Assembly: GCA_020636005.1 (NCBI GenBank)
Contig: JACJYR010000001.1
Coordinates: 444,001-508,000 of the forward strand
Source of the DNA: Lewinellaceae bacterium
GTDB taxonomy: Bacteria; Bacteroidota; Bacteroidia; Chitinophagales; Saprospiraceae
Reading direction: 5' to 3'
Length of the DNA: 64,000 bases
The notes under the pieces are model-generated. The model was not told where the DNA came from. It searched no databases and saw nothing but the letters and a program-made list of their open reading frames with translations. The position numbers were made by a program, and so were the translations under genes. This document shows positions 9,749 to 18,172 of the stretch, one piece after another. The first letter of the stretch is position 1, and each line of letters opens with the position of its first letter.

Positions 9749-11896
9749 ATGAAAAATCGTATGCCCATCGGAATCAGGTCTTTTTTGCTGAAAAACTGCT
9801 TGTACTGCTCCTTCCTGCTGGCTTGCCTTGGCTGCAAATCGCAGAATGGCGAGGCACGGCACGGCGACCACTCCTACACCAATGAACTCATCCACGAAAG
9901 CAGCCCCTACCTGCTGCAGCACGCCCACAACCCGGTCAATTGGCAGCCGTGGAACGACAAGGCCCTTCAAAAAGCAAAGGAAGAAAACAAGCTCATCCTC
10001 GTGAGCATCGGTTACGCAGCCTGCCACTGGTGCCACGTCATGGAACACGAATCTTTCGAAGACACGGCCGTGGCCAACCTGATGAACAAATATTTCATCA
10101 CCATCAAAGTGGACCGGGAGGAGCGCCCCGACGTGGACGACGTCTATATGTCGGCCTGCCAACTGGCCTCCCAGCAGGGGTGCGGCTGGCCGCTGAACGC
10201 CTTTGCCCTGCCCGACGGAAAGCCCGTATGGGCGGGTACTTATTTCCCCAGGAAAAAGTGGATCGAAATATTGGAGTACTTCCAGGGCGAATGGGAGAAA
10301 AATCCTGAAAAGATGAAGGAGTACGCTGCCCAATTGACCCAGGGCGTCGGAAAATTAGATGATGTGCCGAAGCCCGATGGCGAAGCCGAATTTACCCAAA
10401 ACAACCTTGATCAGGTAGCCGATAATTTCTTCCAGCGCATTGACTATCAGAATGGCGGCAGAAAAGGGGCACCCAAGTTCCCCATCCCCAACAACTACCA
10501 GTTCCTGTTGGAATACCACCACCTAACCGGCAACCAGGAAGCGCTCAAGGCGGTCACTGTCACCCTTGACCATATCGCTGCCGGTGGCATCAACGACCAC
10601 CTCGGCGGGGGCTTCGCCCGCTACTCTACCGACGACAAATGGCTGGTGCCCCATTTTGAAAAAATGCTCTACGACAATGCCCAACTTGTCAGCCTTTATT
10701 CGCAGGCATTTCAAGTCACCAAAAACCCGCTCTATAAAAAGGTGGTGGAAGAAACATTGGGTTTTGTCAAAAATGAAATGACCGCTAAAGAGGGTGCATT
10801 CTTTTCATCCCTCGACGCCGACAGCGACGGAGAGGAAGGCAAGTTTTATGTTTGGAAAAAACAGGAGGTGGATTCCATCCTCGGCGATGCGAAGGTGTCG
10901 GCAGCGTTTTGCGATTTTTTTGAAATCACCCAAACGGGAAATTGGGAAGACGGGAAAAACATCCTGCACCGAAAGAAAACCGCTGCCGAAGTGGCAAAGA
11001 AGCATGGCTTGAGCGAGGACGCCTTGAACCAGTTAATAACAGCGGCCAGGGGAAAACTCCTGAAGGCCCGGTCTGCCCGCATCCGGCCCGCCCTCGACGA
11101 TAAGGCCCTCACCGCCTGGAACGCCCTCATGCTCAAAGGCTATGTGGACGCCTACCGGGCTTTTGGGGATAAAAATTATCTGGCTGCGGCACTTCAAAGC
11201 GGGCAGTTTATACTAGACAAAATGATGCAGCCCGACAACCGCCTGAACCGCAACTACAAAGACAGAAAGGCCGTCATCAATGCTTTCCTGGACGACTATG
11301 CCCTCACCATTGATGCCTTCACGGACCTTTACCAGGTGACGTTCGATGAAAAATGGTTGAACAAGGCAAAGGCATTGGCCACTTATGCCCTGGCACATTT
11401 TTACGATGACGAAAGCGGCCTCTTTTACTACACCTCAGACCTCGACCCGCCGCTCATCGCCCGCAAAATGGAGACTTCAGACAACGTGATCCCCGCCTCC
11501 AACTCCGTTATGGCGAAAGACCTTTTCTTGCTGGGGCTTTATTTTTACGACAACGACTGGCTGGAAAAAGCAAGGGGCATGATGCACCTTTTTGCCGACA
11601 GGATAACCACGACCAAAGAGCCTGATTTTTTCTCCAACTGGTGCCAACTCTACCTCGACCTGGTGCGGCCGCCTTACGAAGTAGCCATTGTCGGCAACGA
11701 CTTCGGGGCCAAACGGGATGCCCTGCTGCGCAACTACCTGCCCAATGCCATCCTGCTCGGTGGCCAGGGTGAGGGCACCCTCGAATTGCTGAAGGACAAG
11801 CTGCAGGCAGGGCAGACCATGATTTACGTGTGCCGGAACAAAGTGTGCAAACTGCCTGTGACGGAGCCTGAAAAGGCGTTGCAACTGATGGAATAG
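9749..11896 (+). CDS. DUF255 thioredoxin-fold lipoprotein (YyaL / SSP411 family)
   Basis: A 715-residue protein of the YyaL/spermatogenesis-associated-protein-20 family, at the family's usual length of about 680-720. The N-terminal thioredoxin-like domain holds the CHWCHVMEHESF motif near residues 92-103, with the CxxC pair. The rest is an (alpha/alpha) barrel-like region resembling glucosidase or epimerase folds. A hydrophobic N-terminus with Cys in a plausible lipobox (SFLLAC) suggests a lipoprotein, unlike the cytoplasmic members. I chose the ATG at 9749 over an upstream TTG at 9740. It faces the esterase gene convergently, with a long palindrome between them. The family's reaction is not established. 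Confidence 0.85.
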   Translation: MKNRMPIGIRSFLLKNCLYCSFLLACLGCKSQNGEARHGDHSYTNELIHESSPYLLQHAHNPVNWQPWNDKALQKAKEENKLILVSIGYAACHWCHVMEHESFEDTAVANLMNKYFITIKVDREERPDVDDVYMSACQLASQQGCGWPLNAFALPDGKPVWAGTYFPRKKWIEILEYFQGEWEKNPEKMKEYAAQLTQGVGKLDDVPKPDGEAEFTQNNLDQVADNFFQRIDYQNGGRKGAPKFPIPNNYQFLLEYHHLTGNQEALKAVTVTLDHIAAGGINDHLGGGFARYSTDDKWLVPHFEKMLYDNAQLVSLYSQAFQVTKNPLYKKVVEETLGFVKNEMTAKEGAFFSSLDADSDGEEGKFYVWKKQEVDSILGDAKVSAAFCDFFEITQTGNWEDGKNILHRKKTAAEVAKKHGLSEDALNQLITAARGKLLKARSARIRPALDDKALTAWNALMLKGYVDAYRAFGDKNYLAAALQSGQFILDKMMQPDNRLNRNYKDRKAVINAFLDDYALTIDAFTDLYQVTFDEKWLNKAKALATYALAHFYDDESGLFYYTSDLDPPLIARKMETSDNVIPASNSVMAKDLFLLGLYFYDNDWLEKARGMMHLFADRITTTKEPDFFSNWCQLYLDLVRPPYEVAIVGNDFGAKRDALLRNYLPNAILLGGQGEGTLELLKDKLQAGQTMIYVCRNKVCKLPVTEPEKALQLME

Positions 11897-12007
11897 GGTG
11901 TGTTGTCGTGGTTGGGTAGTTATGTGTTTTTTTGGCCGCCTTTCGATTGGACGGAGCGGATGGACAGGGTTCTCCGGCCTTGACGCAGGAACACTTGCCG
12001 CAGCGCT

Positions 12008-12077
12008 TTCGAGTGGCCGGGTTATCAAACCCGGCGGCTTCCCGGCAATGCCGGGTTTGATAACCCGGCCGCTCGAA
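12008..12077. repeat. Long near-perfect palindrome between convergent genes
   Basis: A 28-bp stem: a perfect 21-bp arm at 12015-12035 pairs with 12050-12070 (GGCCGGGTTATCAAACCC and its complement) around a 14-nt loop. The stem is extended by TTCGAG/CTCGAA at 12008-12013 and 12072-12077 after a T/G position. It lies 111 bp after one stop and 5 bp before the opposing stop codon, so its RNA would form the 3' end of both transcripts. There is no T-run, so it may be a repetitive palindrome more than a classic terminator. A related, weaker palindrome lies at 25800-25846. Confidence 0.8.
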
Positions 12078-12082
12078 GATAT

Positions 12083-12898
12083 TTATGATTTGCCTTTGAA
12101 ATAAACCGCTGTATCGAAGAACCGCAACGTCTTCGCCAAATGCTCCTGCCAGTAGGGCCACTCGTGCCCGCCCGGAAATTCCTGGAAAATATGCCGGATG
12201 CCTAACTCGGTTAATTGCCGGTGCAATAACCGGTTCGGTTCAATCAAGGTATCCGCCACGCCGCAATCAAAGCGGAGGGCAGGCAGCTTTTCCCGGTTCA
12301 TTTTCATGGCAACTATCACATCCGGTAGTTCGCAGTGGGCGGTGTATTCCTCCAGCGGCTCCTCGACGAAAAGCGCCATTTGTTCCAGCTCCGTGATGGA
12401 ACTATGGGCCGAAATGGCGCTGAATTTTTCGGGAAACCTTGCCCCCAGCATCAAGGCACCGTAGCCGCCCATGGACAAACCGCTGATGCACATGGGGGAG
12501 TTTTTACCCGCTTCGGGTATGTTTTCCTGAATGGCCAACGGCACATCGTTTACAATCCACTGGTCAAAATTTTGCTGATGGTGGGAAAAGTACGCCGACC
12601 CATCGCCCCACATTCCATCGGACGGCATCGCAATAATGGCAGGCCTGATTTCCTGATGTTCAATCAGTCGCTGTGTTGTCCGGTGGGCACCGCCGTTCAT
12701 CGCCCAAGCCCAGGCGCTGCCATACACGCCGTGGAGGAGGATATAGATGGGGAGGTCAGTCACACCTTTTTCAACTTTTGGGACGAACAAACAGATGTCC
12801 CCACGCCCTTGCAAGTTGGGTGTTTTGACAGTGAGGAAACGAAGGCCGCCCATTTCAAAAGCCGGGTCGGAGCGTTCTATGGTTCGGAAGCTGTTCAT
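12083..12898 (-). CDS. Alpha/beta hydrolase, putative esterase (esterase D / antigen 85 type)
   Basis: A 271-residue hydrolase of the esterase family that includes feruloyl esterases and antigen 85. The nucleophile elbow GLSMGGYGA lies near residue 140, an Asp-containing block (FDCGVADTLIEPN) near residue 215, and the catalytic His motif GGHEWPYWQEH near residue 247. The pattern YILLHGVYGSAWAWAMNGGA marks the oxyanion-hole region. No signal peptide is visible, so it appears cytoplasmic. The substrate is unknown. The ATG at 12898 is only 8 bp from copy 2 of the dispersed hairpin repeat, which lies between it and the preceding dehydrogenase gene on the same strand. It may therefore be transcribed separately or at reduced level behind the P450 cluster. 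Confidence 0.8.
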   Translation of the reverse strand: MNSFRTIERSDPAFEMGGLRFLTVKTPNLQGRGDICLFVPKVEKGVTDLPIYILLHGVYGSAWAWAMNGGAHRTTQRLIEHQEIRPAIIAMPSDGMWGDGSAYFSHHQQNFDQWIVNDVPLAIQENIPEAGKNSPMCISGLSMGGYGALMLGARFPEKFSAISAHSSITELEQMALFVEEPLEEYTAHCELPDVIVAMKMNREKLPALRFDCGVADTLIEPNRLLHRQLTELGIRHIFQEFPGGHEWPYWQEHLAKTLRFFDTAVYFKGKS

Positions 12899-12905
12899 AT
12901 TTTTA

Positions 12906-13019
12906 GTAACAATGAAAAAATGACTTCACCATTTTGATTTTGAAAACCCCAGCAATGGAAGGGTTTTTTAAAAATAATCCCGATTTCACATCGGGATTAT
13001 TTTTCCTTCGATCCTTAAT
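12906..13019 (+). repeat. Dispersed ~112-bp double-hairpin repeat, copy 2
   Basis: It is about 98% identical to the inverted copy at 53021-53132 and close to copy 1 at 850-960, with the same two hairpins. It fills the whole gap between the alcohol dehydrogenase stop and the esterase start on the minus strand, and its edge supplies the dehydrogenase TAA stop codon (13015-13017). The hairpins probably end or weaken transcription from the P450 cluster into the esterase. Confidence 0.85.
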
Positions 13020-14133
13020 CAAATACAATTACGCCTTTTGCATTTTTCCCTTCCAGCAAATCATCAAACGCCCTTTCCAAATCATCCAGCCGGTATTCCC
13101 TCGTGACCATCTCGTCCAGTTTCAGGTCGCCTTTTTTGTAAAGCTGGATAATTTTAGGAAAATCAATCTGTGGACGGCATTTTCCATATAGCGGATTGAT
13201 GTAAAGCTTATCCCACTCAAACAGTCGCATGTCAATCGTGATTTCCTCCTCGATGCCGCTGACCTGTACCGCCGTCCCGGCATTTCTAATCATGGCCAAA
13301 GGCGCTGCGCCGAGGGATGGAATAGCGGTACATTCAAAGGCATAATCTGCGCCACGGCCACCGAGCATTTGCTTGACTTTTTGGGCAGCTTGGGTCAAAC
13401 CGGTGTCGGCTTTGTCTGCCAAAATCACATCCGTGGCACCAAACTGCCTGGCCAGTTCCAGTTTTTGCGGATTGATGTCAATGGCTATGATGCGCCCTGC
13501 GCCCGATATTTTGCAAGCCTGAATGACGTTCAACCCCACGCCGCCACAGCCCAGCACTACCGCTGAACTGCCCGCTGCCAATTTGGCCGCATTGACCACC
13601 GACCCGTAGCCCGTCATCACGCCGCAGCTCACGATGGCGGCAGCGGAGAAGTTGAGGTCCTGCCCGTCAATTTTCACCAGGGCCGATTGTTTCACCAGCG
13701 CATATTCGCTCAAAGTGCCAAGGTTGAACGAGCGCTCGATGGCTTTTCCCTGCCATTTTGTGCCTTCCAGGTGGGCGTGGCCGGGCGTATTCCCATTGCC
13801 GCCAGCGACCACCGGGGAGTTGTTTTCACAAATATGCTGGTTGCCCTCCTGGCATTGGAAACAGGCCATGCAGGGCGTTGCCCAATTGAGAATAACCTGG
13901 TCGCCTTCTGAAAAATCGGTGACGGCGGTGCCCAATTTTGAAATCACGCCGGCGCCCTCGTGGCCCATGACGATGGGCTTGCCCCAGCGAAGGGAGTCGT
14001 GGTCGGTGTGGCAGAGGCCGGCGGCTTTCATTTTTACCAACACCTCGTCGGCTTGTGGTTCGGCGAGGTGTACTGTGTCAATGATAAAATTACCGTCGCC
14101 TGTTGCAATGGCGCTTTTGGAATTGATAGGCAT
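13015..14133 (-). CDS. Zinc-dependent alcohol dehydrogenase (MDR superfamily)
   Basis: A 372-residue medium-chain dehydrogenase/reductase. Catalytic-zinc ligands are visible in GLCHTDHDSL (Cys near residue 41) and MGHEGAG (His near 64). The structural-zinc cysteines are in CMACFQCQEGNQHIC (about 93-107). The NAD(P)-binding turn is GCGGVGL (about 195). The length fits the class III-like / benzyl-alcohol dehydrogenase branch. It probably oxidises the alcohol made by the P450 upstream on the same strand. It lies 97 bp behind the ferredoxin reductase, as the last gene of the P450 operon. Its stop codon lies in a dispersed repeat, so the final residues may have been changed by that insertion. Confidence 0.88.
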   Translation of the reverse strand: MPINSKSAIATGDGNFIIDTVHLAEPQADEVLVKMKAAGLCHTDHDSLRWGKPIVMGHEGAGVISKLGTAVTDFSEGDQVILNWATPCMACFQCQEGNQHICENNSPVVAGGNGNTPGHAHLEGTKWQGKAIERSFNLGTLSEYALVKQSALVKIDGQDLNFSAAAIVSCGVMTGYGSVVNAAKLAAGSSAVVLGCGGVGLNVIQACKISGAGRIIAIDINPQKLELARQFGATDVILADKADTGLTQAAQKVKQMLGGRGADYAFECTAIPSLGAAPLAMIRNAGTAVQVSGIEEEITIDMRLFEWDKLYINPLYGKCRPQIDFPKIIQLYKKGDLKLDEMVTREYRLDDLERAFDDLLEGKNAKGVIVFD

Positions 14134-14230
14134 GTGTTGATTTTTAAACGCTTAGGATTGAAGGAAAACAGAGGGCCGTTTTATTTTTCGTTCTTTGACA
14201 AATTCTGTGGAGTTTCGCTCAGGTTATTAG

Positions 14231-15487
14231 TCACGCTTTCCTTAAAAGATTGGCCGGCTTGAACTCCACCGAAGGGTCAACCAGTTTAGACTTGTCAACT
14301 GTTTGGCCCTCTTTGATAAATTTCGTGCCGAGCACATACGCCCTGGCATTGTTGACGGCATCCACAGCCAGCAGGGTATCGTCTTTGAAATACCAGGCAG
14401 AAAGGCAATTTTCCTTGCCTTCTTCTATCCGCACCAGCACTTGATTGTAACCTGCGGAAAGCCCCGCCATTTGCAGCTTGACATCATATTGATCCGACCA
14501 AAACCAGGGGATGGTATCGTATTTCACTTCTTTACCGCATACGGCGGCGGCGGCGACCTTTGCCTGGTCAACGGCATTTTGAACAGATTCCAACCGGATG
14601 AAACGGTTGTAATGCGGGCTGAAATGAAAAGTGCAATCGCCGATGGCGTAAATGTCGGGGTCGTTGGTGCGGGCCGTGGCGTCCACCCTGATACCATTTT
14701 CAACCGCCAGCCCAGCCGCTGCGGCCAGTTCTGTATTCACCCGGATGCCTGCACCGACGACGATTATATCCGCCATGTATCGTGTGCCGTCAGTGCAAAG
14801 TACCTCGTTTAGCCCGCCGGTAGTTTCAATAGAGGCTACGTTTTGGTTGGTAAAAATCTGGACACCCTGTGCGCCGTGCAATTTTTGAAAAAACGCAGAC
14901 ATTTCAGGCGCAGTGACCCTTGCCAGAATCCGTTCTTCCCGCTCCAGGACGGTCACCTCCGCACCGAGTTTTCGCAGGGAAGCAGCAGTCTCCAGGCCAA
15001 TATATCCACCGCCGATAACGACCACCCGTTTTTGCCCGCTTGTGCGGATGGCATTGCGAATACGCATAGCGTCCTCCGCCGTCCGCATGGGGAAGCAGTT
15101 TTTGGCGGACTCGATGCCGGGGATGGGCGGGATGATAGGGCGGGCGCCCGTGGCAAGCACCAATTTGTCGTACGCCTGCCTGCTGCCATCGCCCAAAGCG
15201 ATGGTTTTTTCTTTGCGAAGAATAGCCTGGACGGTGGTCCCTGGATGCAAAGTGATGCCTTCTTTCTCGTAGCTCCCGGCGGGCTTGAGCATGTTTTTTT
15301 CAAAACCATCTTCACTCGTCAAATAGGTTTTGGAAAGGGGCGGGCGGTGGTAAGGGAGCATCGGGTCGGTATCGAACAGCAGGATGTCCCCCTGCCAACC
15401 TTCCTGCCGCAGGGCAAAGGCAAAGTTGGCGCCGGCGTGGCTGGCGCCAATGACGACGCAGGTTTTATGGTTCGAAGAATCAGCCAT
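14231..15487 (-). CDS. FAD-dependent ferredoxin reductase (putidaredoxin-reductase type)
   Basis: A 418-residue flavoprotein of the putidaredoxin/rhodocoxin reductase class. The FAD-binding Rossmann motif VVIGASHAGANFA is at the N-terminus (about residues 11-23). The NAD-binding motif VVVIGGGYIGLE is near residue 150, and the FAD-closing motif IYAIGDCTF near residue 272. It passes electrons from NADH to the 2Fe-2S ferredoxin encoded just upstream. Only one base separates the ferredoxin stop from this ATG, which points to translational coupling and fixed stoichiometry. With the P450 and ferredoxin it makes a complete class I electron chain in the cytoplasm. Confidence 0.9.
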   Translation of the reverse strand: MADSSNHKTCVVIGASHAGANFAFALRQEGWQGDILLFDTDPMLPYHRPPLSKTYLTSEDGFEKNMLKPAGSYEKEGITLHPGTTVQAILRKEKTIALGDGSRQAYDKLVLATGARPIIPPIPGIESAKNCFPMRTAEDAMRIRNAIRTSGQKRVVVIGGGYIGLETAASLRKLGAEVTVLEREERILARVTAPEMSAFFQKLHGAQGVQIFTNQNVASIETTGGLNEVLCTDGTRYMADIIVVGAGIRVNTELAAAAGLAVENGIRVDATARTNDPDIYAIGDCTFHFSPHYNRFIRLESVQNAVDQAKVAAAAVCGKEVKYDTIPWFWSDQYDVKLQMAGLSAGYNQVLVRIEEGKENCLSAWYFKDDTLLAVDAVNNARAYVLGTKFIKEGQTVDKSKLVDPSVEFKPANLLRKA

Positions 15488-15488
15488 T

Positions 15489-15797
15489 TTAATTCGCCAC
15501 TTTTAAGGTAATGCCATCCAGCACATCGCTGATTTTCAATTGGCAAGACAGTCGGCTGTATTCACTTACATTGTCGTCAAATTCGAGCATGTCCTTTTCG
15601 ATTTCCGTTGCTTCCCCTGTTTTATGAAAATCTTCAGGTGCAACGTGGACGTGGCAGGTCGCACAGGAACAGACGCCCCCACAGTCGCCGTCAATGCCTT
15701 TAATGTTGTGTTGAACGGCGAGTTGCATCACGGAGCCGGCATCGCCTTCCACCGTGAAGGTTTCGTTGTCCCTGGTGATGAATGTTATTTTGGCCAT
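15489..15797 (-). CDS. 2Fe-2S ferredoxin, adrenodoxin/putidaredoxin type
   Basis: A 102-residue ferredoxin with cluster ligands Cys39, Cys45 and Cys48 in the CxxxxxCxxC spacing of vertebrate-type/adrenodoxin ferredoxins, and the fourth Cys in YSRLSCQLKI near residue 87. Cys43 is an extra, non-ligand cysteine. It carries electrons from the adjacent reductase to the P450. The order P450 - ferredoxin - reductase - dehydrogenase on one strand is like that of the camphor and terpineol P450 operons. The gap to the P450 is 153 bp. Confidence 0.92.
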   Translation of the reverse strand: MAKITFITRDNETFTVEGDAGSVMQLAVQHNIKGIDGDCGGVCSCATCHVHVAPEDFHKTGEATEIEKDMLEFDDNVSEYSRLSCQLKISDVLDGITLKVAN

Positions 15798-15950
15798 ATT
15801 TTTTCAGGTTATACGAATCAGGAGTTGAAATTTTTTAGCGGTTGATAATCAGGAGTTTAAATCCTGGTACCACTTAAAGCCAAGCGGTTATTTCAACCCC
15901 TGATCCGCATAGGATGATATTACTTGATGAAGGTTGATTGCCTGGCTATC

Positions 15951-17111
15951 TCAGCCCTTTTTGTTAAACTTTACCCGGAGCCGCTCGAAGCCCACCTTCC
16001 GCTCAAACTCGCCCCACTTTTCTATTTTTTCATCGCCATCCAGCATGTCAATGGACTGCACTTTTTCCGCCAAAACCCTTAGCAGGACTTTCATGATTTG
16101 GCGGGCATGGTGTTGCCCCAGGCATTTGTGGTGGCTGAAACCGAAGGCCACATGGGGATTGGTTTTCCGGTCGAGCACCACGTCGTTTGGATGTTCAAAC
16201 ACCGAAGCATCCCGGTTGGCAGAGGCCCAGCAAAGGGAAATGCGGCTGTCAGCTTTGACGGCATGTCCGCAAACTTGTGTGTCGTGCGTGGCCACCCGGC
16301 CCATGTGCGTGAGCGGGGAAAAATAGCGCACAAATTCTTCGACGGCCTTGCCGATGATGTCCGGTTCGTTGCGGATGCGTTCGAGCGACGCTGTATGGTC
16401 GGCCAGGTAGGCTATTGCGTTGGTGACGTAATTAATGATGGTGTCCCGCCCTCCGGCAAAGGTGAGAATCATGACGCCTTTGACTTCTTCCCGGGTCAAT
16501 TTCCGGCCTTGGTATTCGGAATGGAGCAGGACGGAATAGAGGCTGTCGCTGGGTTGTTCGATGGCCTCGTCAATTTTACGGTCAATGTAGTCGTAGAGTA
16601 TGTTGGCTTTGCCGGCATCGAGTGCAGTCTCTTCGCTGCGGAAAACGTGGACGCCCCACGAAATCCAGGTCTCTGCCTCTGCATAAGGTATGTTAAGCAA
16701 GAGTGTTAAAGCCCTCGATTGCAGGGGCAGCGAAAACCCGCCGACCACTTCCACGGCATCTTTGGCCGAAGCCTCCTCCACGATGGCGCTGATTTGTTCC
16801 GTCAAATTTGCCTCATACACGGCATCCAATGGCCGCCGGAACCAATCCTCCACCAAGGCCCGGTACCCGGTATGTTCCGGCGGGTCCAACTCAAAGGGGA
16901 TCTGGCGGGTGTCCCGGATGTTGACCTCGGACGGCACGACGATGCGCCCCGGAACGGCTGCTGACTGGAAGGTCTGCCAGTTGTGCGCACACTGGCGCAA
17001 GTCTTTGTGGCGCAAGACCATCACAACGGGGTCGTCCTGGTCGTCCATTTCACCAACGCCATGCTCCAGGCGGGCTTGCTCGAAAGGGTCTGGAAATTCG
17101 CTTTTTTTCAT
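15951..17111 (-). CDS. Cytochrome P450 (bacterial class I)
   Basis: A 386-residue soluble P450. The heme loop FGFSHHKCLG (near residue 340) contains the thiolate Cys. In the usual FGxGxHxC pattern the second Gly is Ser here. The K-helix ExxR is in EEFVR (near 265). The I-helix reads TFAGGRDTIIN, one residue longer than the usual AGxDT. The acidic/alcohol pair that delivers protons to oxygen is kept (DT). No membrane anchor is present, as expected for bacterial enzymes. Its redox partners follow directly and a divergent AraC-type regulator lies 148 bp away, so expression is probably substrate-induced. The substrate is not readable. The closest operon plan is that of terpenoid-degrading P450s. 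Confidence 0.9.
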   Translation of the reverse strand: MKKSEFPDPFEQARLEHGVGEMDDQDDPVVMVLRHKDLRQCAHNWQTFQSAAVPGRIVVPSEVNIRDTRQIPFELDPPEHTGYRALVEDWFRRPLDAVYEANLTEQISAIVEEASAKDAVEVVGGFSLPLQSRALTLLLNIPYAEAETWISWGVHVFRSEETALDAGKANILYDYIDRKIDEAIEQPSDSLYSVLLHSEYQGRKLTREEVKGVMILTFAGGRDTIINYVTNAIAYLADHTASLERIRNEPDIIGKAVEEFVRYFSPLTHMGRVATHDTQVCGHAVKADSRISLCWASANRDASVFEHPNDVVLDRKTNPHVAFGFSHHKCLGQHHARQIMKVLLRVLAEKVQSIDMLDGDEKIEKWGEFERKVGFERLRVKFNKKG

Positions 17112-17259
17112 ACTGTCATTATTTCTAAAAAAGTAAAATCAGCAGGTGCAAAAATCCGGGTTTGCCTCGACTTGACATTTTCCTTTTTTAGCCAAAAAGT
17201 AATTTATTCTGTAATTAAAACGGGTAATAACTTAATTTGGCAGACAAAATAGTGTCTTT

Positions 17260-18099
17260 ATGAAACCCGTATTGGAACAGATTACTTTGGGAAAAGAGAA
17301 ATCTATCCTGGCCTTCAGCTATTCAAAAAAGGATTTTGATGCCCCCTGGCATTTCCATCCGCAGCATGAACTGACCTATATCGGGGCGGGCACTGGAACG
17401 AAGTTCATCGGCGACTTCGTGGGGTCGTTTGAGCCGGGCGAGCTGGTGCTGCTGCGCTCCAACCTGCCCCACTGCTGGAAAAACCAGGTTCGGGAAAATG
17501 GGAAGTCCGAATCCACTGTCGTGCAATGGAACAAAGGTATCTATGCCCAGGCACCAGAACTGGCGGGCATGTTTGAGATGCTGAAAACGGCATCGAGGGG
17601 CATTATATTTAAAGAAGAGGATGCCAAGCCACTGCTCCCTGCGATGTTGCAACTGCCCATGCTGGCCGGCCCGGAATTGTACGTCGAGCTGCTGGGGCTG
17701 TTGGTGCGGCTATCAGGCTGCCGGCACCGAACCCTGTCGGAGGCCAGTTTCGAGGACGATTTGCCCTCGGAGTACGGCAGCCGGATGGGCAACATCCACG
17801 ACTTCGTGGAGGCGAATTATCCCCGGAAAATCTACCTCAGGGAGTTGGCTGATTTGGTCAACATGTCGGAGCAGTCTTTTTCCCGTTTTTTCAGCAAAAT
17901 GATGGGGCGCCCGTTTTTCACCTTTTTGAACGAATACCGTATCAACATGGCCAGCCGGATGCTGATTGACACAGACTGGCCGGTGGCGCAAATCGGTTTT
18001 TCCTGCGGGTTTGAATCAATGCCTTTTTTTCATAAGCAGTTTGCGAAATTTAAAGGAGAGTCGCCGTCGAGGTACCGGAGGCGCTATGGCGGGAAGTAG
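17260..18099 (+). CDS. AraC-family transcriptional regulator with N-terminal cupin
   Basis: A 279-residue regulator. The N-terminal cupin-like sensor (residues about 15-100) holds the metal-pocket-like motif WHFHPQHELTYI and GSFEPGELVLL. The C-terminal HTH pair (about 180-279) has the AraC signature IGFSCGFESMPFFHKQFAKF followed by SPSRYRRRY. It is divergent from the P450 operon across 148 bp and is the natural candidate for its activator. The ligand is unknown. Confidence 0.88.
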   Translation: MKPVLEQITLGKEKSILAFSYSKKDFDAPWHFHPQHELTYIGAGTGTKFIGDFVGSFEPGELVLLRSNLPHCWKNQVRENGKSESTVVQWNKGIYAQAPELAGMFEMLKTASRGIIFKEEDAKPLLPAMLQLPMLAGPELYVELLGLLVRLSGCRHRTLSEASFEDDLPSEYGSRMGNIHDFVEANYPRKIYLRELADLVNMSEQSFSRFFSKMMGRPFFTFLNEYRINMASRMLIDTDWPVAQIGFSCGFESMPFFHKQFAKFKGESPSRYRRRYGGK

Positions 18100-18172
18100 C
18101 CAGTCATTCCTTGTGCGGTTGATGGGGCAAGGATATGCTCTTCCTGCAACCGGGCAGTTTTCCAGGGAGCGT

